This document shows, piece after piece, positions 44,559 to 52,988 of a stretch of 64,000 bases of DNA; the stretch's first letter is position 1; the number at the start of each line of letters is the position of its first letter. The notes below the pieces were generated by a model. That model ran no database searches, had not been told where the DNA came from, and was given only the letters and a program-made list of their open reading frames with translations. The position numbers and the translations under genes were made by a program. The DNA lies in assembly GCF_020379485.1 (NCBI RefSeq), contig NW_026016841.1, positions 1-64,000 on the forward strand, in the 5' to 3' direction. Source of the stretch: Brassica napus. Taxonomy: Eukaryota > Streptophyta > Magnoliopsida > Brassicales > Brassicaceae.

Positions 44559-45459
44559 TAATACGCCCTAAAATAGGGAAGGATCACTCGACCGGACTAA
44601 AGGGATATGAACTCGCCAAAAAGGAGAACTGATGGATTGAACGGTGACACAATGGGTTGCGGATGGCCCAATGATACTACCAGACTTCAGTTGGTGCTTG
44701 ATATGACTCACAAGTCCACCAAAAGAAGGATTTCTAAACGTTGCCTGATATGACGCACAGGTCCAACGAATTAGAGGCTGTTTACTCGGAGATAACCTCA
44801 CCAAGAAACAAAGAAGTGTTCTACAAAGAACAAATAGATAAACTCAAATAAAAGGGGAAAAAGCTTCTCTTATTTCGTGGCTCTTAGGCCCTATATATAG
44901 GATTACAAGTTGTAGAAATCCAAAGAAGAATGTGCTAAAAACAAGACATGGAAACTAGAAATGAAGACTTTGACTAAAGACCGAAATTAATGATTTTTGT
45001 TGAATTCTTTTTCCCATGCACGACCAAGACTTCCTTGCTGACTCCCTCTTGGCATTCTTGATGAGAATGGGCTTGAAATGGACTGAGGAAAGGTCTGGTC
45101 GAATTTGGTGTAAAACCGACCCAAATTGAATTTGTTATGAATTTTTCTTTGGGCTGAAAAATGCTCATTTCGCCCAGCAACTAAACCAGCTCCATCTTCA
45201 GTGTCACTTAGCTCATTCAGCTCCAAGCTAGTATCACTTAGCTCACTCAGCTCATCTAGCTCATCTACTATCACTTCAGCTGGTTTCAGCTCAAGCATAC
45301 TCTCTTCAGCTGGTTCCAGCTCGTCCTCAGTCTCATCAGCTGGTTTTAGATCAGTATCCTCACCATTAATCCATCCTGGTTTGTCTTTTGTTGAAGAATC
45401 ATCTGGCTCAGCCATGGTCGCATCATCCTGGCCCGGGTCTATGATCCGAGGCGCATCAT
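44559..45459 (-). repeat. inner left LTR, 3' LTR of the minus-strand copy
   Basis: This LTR follows the polypurine tract (AAGAGGGAGGGAA on the minus strand, about 45472-45460). Its 3' end has lost the final CA and is joined by about 5-7 bases (TAAGAAA) to the start of the outer LTR, resembling a two-LTR circle junction. Confidence 0.92.
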
Positions 45460-47053
45460 TCCCTCCCTCTTGAAAAGGATTTGACCTCAAATCCATTTTA
45501 CCTGTATCAAAAGGAAATGAATCAGACAAAAAGAATTTAAAAATCATGTAAAATTTAGTGAAGGAAAATTTTGGAAAGAAACTTCCTTGGAGTTTTGAAG
45601 TTGGTTTCCTCGAGTACATGCATCTCCAAGTCTTAAACTGATAAGCACGATCTCTGCTTCTGTTCCTGACACCTCTTGGAGACTGATCCTGTTTATCCTG
45701 GACACTCAAAACAAACATTAAAATACCAGGATCATATGTACAAGACAAGTACTTGTTCAGATCATAAACCAAAGTTTCTTTCCCTAGAACATGTAGCACA
45801 CGTTTCAGATCATCATGAAGCCTATCAAAGTAAGTCTTGTACACCAGAATGGTGTCAGGGCACGTGATAGCACAGTTCCTAAAGAACAAATTCAAATCAT
45901 GCGCAAGTTTCTCAGATTTAGAACACAAAAGATTAAGTTCAAATTGAGAATTTCTTATCCAAGGCTCAGCATGTTTATCAAAGAAGGTGTTGTAAATCAG
46001 AATGTTTTCGAGGCATGAACTACCATAGAACATTTCCAAAACGTGCCTAACTTGATCAGATTCAGAACACAAAAGTTTTAGTTCAAGATCAGATTCAGAA
46101 TAAGAATGGACAGGTTTCAAAACAGAATCACCACAAAAATCTGTTTCAGCTTTATGTGAATTCTGTTCCAGCAATGTGCTAACCATAAAATCTTCCAAAG
46201 CATATGAGGATGCAAACAAAATTCCAGTGATCAGTTCATGTCCATAAGATCTCAGACTAAAGCTATTTTCTTTGAAGACAAATGAATCAAACGATTTTCT
46301 AGAGCAGAAAACTAGTTGTTGCAAATCAAGCTCAGATGACTTTTCAAGATGATCAAGACCAGAAAGTTTTATGTCATTGGAACTGACTTTATCAAACAGA
46401 TCAGGCAGAAAATTAATCAAATCAAGTTTCTCACAGTGCTCTTGAATGTATGTGGTCAAAGGCGTAGGAGTTGTGCCGGGATCAAAGCAAAGTTGGTTCT
46501 CCATGATGATGGATGTTATGCTTGGTGCTTCCGCTTCAAAGGTTGGACCAGGTTCGCCTTCCTCATCAAATATGGGACCTAGATCATCGTCCATGGGTCT
46601 CCTGGTGCCAAGAAGCAGTCCTTGATGTGAGTAGTCGAATGGTTCTTCCTTAAAATCCTGTGAAAATAGAACAAGACTACTCGGATGCTCCGGTTCAAAA
46701 CAGGTTAGTCCATTAGTCTCTTCATCATCAAACATAAAATCAGATTTTGGAGATGGAAGATCACATTCATCCTCACAAATGATCAAACTTTCAATCATCT
46801 CTTCATCATACTCATCAAAAATTGGTAAAGAATCTGAAAAATCTTTTTGATCTTCAAGGTTGTTTTCAGATTTACCTTTGGGTTTTTCATTGATGAATAA
46901 GGAAGGCTTAGCTACAGATGCACGTGTGGTTGTGCTCTTCTTTTGGATCTTGCTGACGTCCTTGAGGGCTTTCACCACACCCTCCACAAGGTTGTCACAA
47001 AACTCCCAGACTTCAAACTGACTGAAAAGCCTTCTTTGATCAGCTTCAAACAT
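44987..47053 (-). CDS. 688-codon ORF of a non-autonomous LTR element, minus-strand copy
   Basis: Intact frame from ATG 47053 to the stop at 44987, with a translation identical to the plus-strand copy at 52989-55055. The N-terminal part (MFEADQRRLFSQFEVWEFCD, then VEGVVKALKDVSKIQKK) is followed by long acidic stretches (FDEYDEEMIESLIICEDE). Repeated LCSESDQV/LCSKSEKL motifs lie near residues 335 and 385, both followed by a related hydrophobic segment. Residues from about 520 ([16 protein letters not shown]) match the end of the pol in this same insertion, and the last 157 residues are LTR-encoded. There is no zinc knuckle, protease, RT or integrase. Function unknown; possibly a gag-like or accessory protein. 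Confidence 0.8.
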   Translation of the reverse strand: MFEADQRRLFSQFEVWEFCDNLVEGVVKALKDVSKIQKKSTTTRASVAKPSLFINEKPKGKSENNLEDQKDFSDSLPIFDEYDEEMIESLIICEDECDLPSPKSDFMFDDEETNGLTCFEPEHPSSLVLFSQDFKEEPFDYSHQGLLLGTRRPMDDDLGPIFDEEGEPGPTFEAEAPSITSIIMENQLCFDPGTTPTPLTTYIQEHCEKLDLINFLPDLFDKVSSNDIKLSGLDHLEKSSELDLQQLVFCSRKSFDSFVFKENSFSLRSYGHELITGILFASSYALEDFMVSTLLEQNSHKAETDFCGDSVLKPVHSYSESDLELKLLCSESDQVRHVLEMFYGSSCLENILIYNTFFDKHAEPWIRNSQFELNLLCSKSEKLAHDLNLFFRNCAITCPDTILVYKTYFDRLHDDLKRVLHVLGKETLVYDLNKYLSCTYDPGILMFVLSVQDKQDQSPRGVRNRSRDRAYQFKTWRCMYSRKPTSKLQGSFFPKFSFTKFYMIFKFFLSDSFPFDTGKMDLRSNPFQEGGNDAPRIIDPGQDDATMAEPDDSSTKDKPGWINGEDTDLKPADETEDELEPAEESMLELKPAEVIVDELDELSELSDTSLELNELSDTEDGAGLVAGRNEHFSAQRKIHNKFNLGRFYTKFDQTFPQSISSPFSSRMPRGSQQGSLGRAWEKEFNKNH

Positions 47054-47559
47054 CTTAACCTGAAAGTTCTCAACACAAAAGGTTAACAGATAAAAATAAT
47101 CCTCACACTCTCAAGTGTTTGATCTCACCCACACAAGTGTTTCTCTCAGATTTTATGGTCACTCAAGAGTCTCCTCTCAAAGTTCTAAGAGAACAAATCA
47201 AATAACCCAATGGATTTCTCCAAGCAAGCAAGAGATGAACACAAGATAGAAAGATAAAGAGAATTGTTTTGAAATCCGTATTAACCACTCCAAGGCTGGA
47301 TTTCTCCTCAGCCAGCAGGATTTCTCTTCCACCACCTAGCCAAATAAATCAAACTTTTTTTTTTCTTTTCTCTTTTTTTTTGATAGATCTTTTTTTTTTT
47401 TTTTTTCTTTTCTTTTCTCTTTTTTTTTTTTAATAGAAGAATGGCGATAGGTAAGGTAGTGGCCCGGATTTGAGATAGAAAGATGAAGAAGAAGTGTTTA
47501 GAAATGAAAGATGAGAAAGATGGATAGATAGTACCGGTTGAGTGGCTCTGATACCAAGT
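47054..47559 (-). promoter_or_regulatory. leader and primer-binding site of the minus-strand copy
   Basis: The minus strand has TGGTATCAGAGCCACTCAAC just after the LTR end (about 47556-47537), the initiator-tRNA primer site. The leader then carries A-rich runs (T runs on the plus strand, 47350-47435) and the motif GAGAGTGTGAGGATTA before the ATG. It matches 52491-52988 of the other arm apart from run lengths. Confidence 0.88.
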
Positions 47560-48143
47560 TGATACGCCCAAAACGGGAAGGATGGCTTTGGCCGGGTGTT
47601 TGATATGAACCGAGAAGGCGATGGCACTTCTGGAACTGGAATGGAATGAATGGATCGTCAAGAGATGCGGAATGACTCTTGATATACCACGATCTAAGGC
47701 TAACCACCTAAGAAACGATGAAGGTGTGTTTGGCTAACCACCAAACGACACAAAGATGATTGGCTGACCACCAAATCAACAAGCTGGTTCAAACCGATGA
47801 ACTAGCTAAGAACTCTCTCTCTCACTCAGAGAAAAGAAGAATCGAAAATAAACAACCAAAATGAACTGATTTTATTCATCAAAGGGACTACATATTTATA
47901 CTACTTGTAGTCAAAGAGAATTAAAGAGAATTGTGGGAAAACAAGGCATAGAAAATAGACACATTGACTAGAATATTATTAATGAGTCAAAGACTCAGTC
48001 TTCCATGCAGATTAGTCAAAGATGACCATTCGGTCCACGTTCTGGTCAAGGAAACCCTTCGGCTACTGTCCAGGTTCATCCGAACCAGATGGATGCACGG
48101 GGTAAAGATAAGGACGCTTGCGGGACTGTCCGGATGATACCAC
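47560..48143 (-). repeat. diverged LTR (type B), partial
   Basis: It starts TGATACGCCCAAAACGGGAAGG on the plus strand, clearly related to but different from the 900-bp LTRs. It is the LTR next to the minus-strand primer site. It ends at a junction near 48130-48143 where a partial primer site (AGTGGTATCA on the minus strand) of the next LTR begins, so its U3 end is missing or shortened. Confidence 0.75.
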
Positions 48144-49173
48144 TTGATACGCCCCAAAAATAGGGAAGGATCACTCGACCGGATTTTGAGAAAAGATATG
48201 AACTCCAAGAGGAGAACTGATGGAATGAGGGGTCGCACAAAGGTTGCGGAGTGGCCTTTGATATTCCCGAACCAGATTGTTGCCGGATGTGACTCACCGG
48301 TCCAACAAAGAGGCAATCTTGAACCGTTGCTTGATATGACTCACAAGACCAACGGACAAGGGCGTTCGCTTGGAGCTAGCCACACCAAGAAAACTAGAAA
48401 AGTTCTAAACAAAGAACAAAGAGTAAAGACTCAAAAAGAAGTTGAAAGAAAATGGAATGATTTTATTGATAGAAGTGTTTACATATTTATACTACTTGAG
48501 GAATAGAAAGAGACATATGAATGTATTAAAGATAGACTTAGTAAATCGAATCTGACTAGAATTTTGAAAGACAATGTATTAAACTCTTAAATTCCAGATC
48601 TGGTCAAAGATGACTCTTCGGCTAACGTCCAGGTTCGTCTGAACCAAGTGGTTCCTTCGCGGTAAGGAGCAAAACGGGCGTGGCGCGTTCCGGACGGTCA
48701 GCCGGGTAAGGCTCATGCGCCAACTTGGTTCCAGCACGACCCAAGTCCTTGGACAGTTGTAGAATCCGTGCCTTAGAGAAATTTTGATCATCAAAATTCA
48801 AGAACTGATCATACTGGCCGGTTGATCCATCAGTACGTTCATCGGGACACTCGGCTCGGATCAGACGGACCAAAAGGGAAAGACTATGGTCTGTCTCGAT
48901 TTCCACTCGACCCAAGTGGGTTCCTGCTCGACCATCAGTCTTGGCTTGGCGAGTTGGTCGGGAAAGACGGGCTCCGGTACGGTCGGTTTGGTCATCTGGA
49001 CATGGTTCTAGCCTTAGTTCTTTTCCGGCTGCGTGCGGGTCGATCCGGTACACGGCTCGGTGTGTCTGTCTGGAACGGTCGTCTGCCTGAACCTCGGTTG
49101 GAATGATCTGATCGTCCTGTTCTCCATCCTGGCTTGGTTCCATGTGCTGATCCATGTACTGAGGCACATCATT
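48144..49173 (-). repeat. third LTR (type C), 3' LTR of the pol-bearing element
   Basis: On the plus strand it starts TGATACGCCCCAAAAATAGGG at 48145 and ends GAGGCACATCA at about 49173. A polypurine tract (AAGAGGGAGGGAA) adjoins on the pol side. The pol frame runs into it for more than 500 bases, to the stop at 48622. Beyond its left end, the minus strand continues with AGTGGTATCA, the beginning of a primer site. Confidence 0.85.
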
Positions 49174-51363
49174 CCCTCCCTCTTGAAAAGGATTTGTCCA
49201 CAAATCTGGATCATCTGCAAGAAAAGGAGATAAATCAGAAACATTAAAGCTTGAGGAAATGTCATACTTACCTTGCAAGTCAAGCTGATAAGCATTGTCA
49301 TGGATTTTCTTAAGAATCTGGAAAGGACCATCGACCCTTGGCATGAGTTTGGACTTTCTTTCTTCCGGAAATCGTTCCTTCCTAAGATGAACCCAAACAA
49401 GATCACCCTCCTCAAAAATGACCTTCTTTTTCTTCTTGTTTGCCTTCCTTGTGTACACCTCGGTCTTGGCTTCAATGTTCGCACGAACTGTCTCATGCAA
49501 CTTCTTGATTGTATCAGCTTTCCTCTTGCCATCTGTACTAACTCTTTCACTTAAAGGCAAAGGCAAAAGATCAAGTGGAGATAAGGGATTGAAACCATAA
49601 ACAACCTCAAAAGGAGAGAATTTAGTAGAAGAATGCAATGAATGATTGTAAGCGAATTCAACATGAGGCAAACATTCTTCCCAAAGTCTAAGATTTTTCT
49701 TAACCAATGACCTAAGCAATGCAGACAAGGTTCGGTTCACAACTTCAGTTTGTCCATCAGTTTGAGGATGACAAGTGGTGGAAAACATCAATCTAGTTCC
49801 TAGTTTAGACCATAACGTTTTCCAGAAATAACTAAGGAACTTAGCATCACGATCAGAAACAATAGTCTTAGGCATTCCGTGCAATCTAACAATTTCCCTA
49901 AAGAATAGATCAGCAACTTGCACAGCATCATCAGTCTTATGACAAGGTATGAAATGAGCCATTTTAGAGAATCTATCGACCACAACAAAGATAGAGTCTC
50001 GACCAGATTTAGACCTAGGCAATCCAAGCACAAAATCCATAGATATGTCTACCCAAGGATGAGAAGGAATGGGAAGAGCAGAATACAAACCTTGGTTTTT
50101 AGATTTAGACTTGGCTTTCTTGCAAACCACACATCGGCCACAGACCCGTTCCACATCCTTCATCAAGCTCGGCCAATAGAAGTGCTCATTCACCACCTTG
50201 TGCGTTTTCTTGACTCCAAAGTGTCCCATAAGGCCTCCTCCATGAGCTTCCCTGAGAAACAATTCCCTCAAAGAACATTGGGGCACACACAAACGGTTAT
50301 CAAAGAATAAAAATCCAGAAGCTTGATAGTACTTTCCATAGGCCGTTTTTGAACACTTTATGAACACTTCTTTGAAATCCGAATCAGTTGCATACAGATC
50401 TTTGATAAATTCAAAACCAAGCAACTTTGTTTCAAGAGCTGAAAGAAGAACATACCTCCTGGACAAGGCATCAGCCACCACATTGTCCTTACCTTGTTTG
50501 TATTTGATCACATAAGGAAAGGTCTCAATGAACTCGACCCAACGGGCATGTCTCTTGTTCAGCTTCTGCTGGCCCTTAAGGTGTTTCAAGGACTGATGAT
50601 CAGTGTGGATCACAAACTCTTTTGGCCAAAGATAATGCTGCCATGTCTGAAGAGCCCTCACCAAAGCATACAACTCCTTGTCATAAGTGGGGTAGTTGAG
50701 CGTGGCTCCTCCAAGTTTCTCACTGAAGTAAGCAATGGGTTTCCAATCCTGCATGAGAACAGCACCAATACCAACACCCGAAGCATCACATTCGATCTCA
50801 AAAGTCTTAGAGAAATCAGGTAGAGTAAGCAAAGGAGCATGAGTTAACTTCCCTTTTAGAATCTGGAATGCCTCCTCTTGGGCTTGTTCCCACTTGAACC
50901 CCACGTTCTTTTTGATTACCTCAGTAAGCGGAGCGGCTATGGTACTGAAATCCTGGACGAACCGTCTGTAGAAGCCGGCTAGGCCATGGAAACTTCTTAC
51001 TTCGCCCACGGTCGTTGGACTCGGCCAATCTCGGATGGCTTTGATCTTTTCCTCGTCCACTCTGAGCCCATCAGCACCTACAACAAAGCCTAAGAACACC
51101 ACGTGATCTGTTCCAAAAGAGCATTTTTCAAGATTTGCAAAAAGTTTTTCTTTTCGTAGACATCAAGAACAGATTTCAAGTGTATCTTATGATCATCAAG
51201 ATTCTTGCTGTAGATGAGAATATCATCAAAGTAAACAACCACGAAATGGCCAATAAAAGACCTTAAGATATGATTCATCAAACGCATAAAAGTGCTAGGT
51301 GCATTAGTAAGACCAAATGGCATGACAAGCCACTCATACAATCCTAGTTTCGTCTTAAATGCA
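48622..51363 (-). pseudogene. Ty3/gypsy chromovirus pol: RT end, RNase H, integrase, LTR-encoded tail
   Basis: The piece starts inside RT ([33 protein letters not shown]). After a frameshift near 51150 it continues as an 826-codon frame: [20 protein letters not shown], RNase H ([34 protein letters not shown]), the zinc finger [20 protein letters not shown], and the integrase core ([39 protein letters not shown]). The end is [20 protein letters not shown] and [11 protein letters not shown], and the frame then runs into the LTR. Pol running into the 3' LTR is known from CRM-type chromoviruses, so I infer that group. Gag, protease and the start of RT are missing. Confidence 0.9.
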
Positions 51364-51844
51364 GTTTCGTCTTAAATGGTATCAGAGCCACTTTGGCTGG
51401 TTTGTTTTCTTTCATCTCTCATCTTCTCATCTCTCCACGTTTTTTTCTTTTCTTATTTCTTGGATCCGGGCTGTTCCTTTACTCCCTTGTGATCGCCTAT
51501 TATAAAAAAAAAAAAAAAAAAAAATCGATAAAAAAAAAAAAAAAGTTTTGGCGTGAATCACTTCTGAAGAGAAATCCAGGGGGAGTGGTGGAAGAGAAAC
51601 CCTGCTGGCTGAAGAGAAATCCAGCCTTAGGACAGTTAAGGCGGATCCATATCAAAAATCTCTTCATCTTACCTTCTCTTTTCTTTTTCTCACAAAGTTT
51701 GTTTTGGGTTTTGATTGCTGAATTTTGACTGCCTATCATCCTTTGAACCAGTGAAAGAACTCTGAGTGACCATCTAAAAATCGTGAGCTAAACACTTTGA
51801 GAGTGTGAGGATTTTTATTTGCTAACTTTGTTAAGTGTTTCAGG
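51364..51844 (+). promoter_or_regulatory. central junction, primer site and leader of the gag-bearing piece
   Basis: At the centre, minus-strand RT sequence meets a plus-strand primer site (TGGTATCAGAGCCA, 51377-51390). Just before it, a 17-bp string (GCAGTTTCGTCTTAAAT) repeats the adjacent RT sequence, i.e. a templated filler. The leader contains A runs (51504-51543) and GAGAGTGTGAGGATTTTT, shared with the leader of the 688-codon ORF. Confidence 0.8.
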
Positions 51845-52372
51845 ATGTTTGGACTTCTCAAGAAATCAAAACCACTACAAGATGATGTCTACTTTCCTTT
51901 TAAAACTATTGTTGAAAAGAAGCAATTGATTTTTGACAAGAGACAGTTTGCTTCTAATGAATTTGATTTTGTGCAGAAACAAAGGAAGAGAGAAAACAGG
52001 TCCAATGATGAGAAGTGGGTCAGAAGTGGTGATCGTCTTTTCACCAAAACCAAGAGAAGCAACCGTGTAGTGCTTGATCAAAACGAGCTTCAAACTTATG
52101 CTAGTTTGGAGAAGATGTTGCATAAGGCAATTCATGCTATCCGACAGCTCAAAAGGAAGGGAAACACCAACACTTCTTCGGCACCAAAACAGCAATGTAA
52201 GTCTCCTTATCTTTCAAATTCTGATTTGAAAACTAATGAGATTTCTTTTGATAAAAGCAAAGCTGTGAAACCCACAAGCAAAGCTCATTCCACCAGGTGC
52301 TTCAAATGCCATAGGACCGGTCATTATGCTAACAAGTGTGAGTCATATCAAGCACCAACTGAAGTCTGGTAG
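51845..52372 (+). pseudogene. gag fragment with zinc knuckle, truncated by an LTR junction
   Basis: The frame starts at an ATG after GTGTTTCAGG (MFGLLKKSKPLQDD) and is strongly basic. A hydrophobic-basic stretch reads LEKMLHKAIHAIRQLKRKG. Near the end a zinc knuckle CFKCHRTGHYANKC is complete. The frame then runs into LTR sequence at about 52337 through the shared string TGTGAGTCATATCAAGC and stops. Gypsy gag normally goes on to protease and RT, so this is a piece cut at the knuckle. It would coat the RNA in the virus-like particle. Confidence 0.85.
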
Positions 52373-52490
52373 TATCATTGGGCCATCCGCAACCCATTGT
52401 GTCACCGTTCAATCCATCAGTTCTCCCTTTTGGCGAGTTCATATCCCTTTAGTCCGGTCGAGTGATCCTTCCCTATTTTAGGGCGTATCA
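52337..52490 (+). repeat. partial LTR (last 154 bp) before the plus-strand copy
   Basis: It matches the last 154 bp of the 900-bp LTR, ending GGGCGTATCA at 52490. The primer site TGGTATCAGAGCCA follows at 52493-52506. It supplies the U5 end of an LTR whose left part is replaced by gag. Confidence 0.92.
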
Positions 52491-52988
52491 AGTGGTATCA
52501 GAGCCACTCAACCGGTACTATCTATCCATCTTTCTCATCTTTCATTTCTAAACACTTCTTCTTCATCTTTCTATCTCAAATCCGGGCCACTACCTTACCT
52601 ATCGCCATTCTTCTATAAAAAAAAAAAAGAGAAAAGAAAAGAAAAAAAAAAAGATCTATCAAATAAAAAGAGAAAAGAAAAAAAAAAGTTTGATTTATTT
52701 GGCTAGGTGGTGGAAGAGAAATCCTGCTGGCTGAGGAGAAATCCAGCCTTGGAGTGGTTAATACGGATTTCAAAACAATTCTCTTTATCTTTCTATCTTG
52801 TGTTCATCTCTTGCTTGCTTGGAGAAATCCATTGGGTTATTTGATTTGTTCTCTTAGAACTTTGAGAGGAGACTCTTGAGTGACCATAAAATCTGAGAGA
52901 AACACTTGTGTGGGTGAGATCAAACACTTGAGAGTGTGAGGATTATTTTTATCTGTTAACCTTTTGTGTTGAGAACTTTCAGGTTAAG
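52491..52988 (+). promoter_or_regulatory. primer site and leader of the plus-strand copy
   Basis: The primer site is followed by TCAACCGGTACTATCTATCC and a leader with A-rich runs (52616-52690). It matches the minus-strand leader at 47054-47559 in inverted orientation. The ORF begins at 52989 after AACTTTCAGGTTAAG. Confidence 0.88.

Noticed and set aside
45201..45473. Serine-rich plus-strand frames in the LTRs (also at 44297 and 54569)
   Set aside because: They are the antisense of the acidic LTR-encoded tail.
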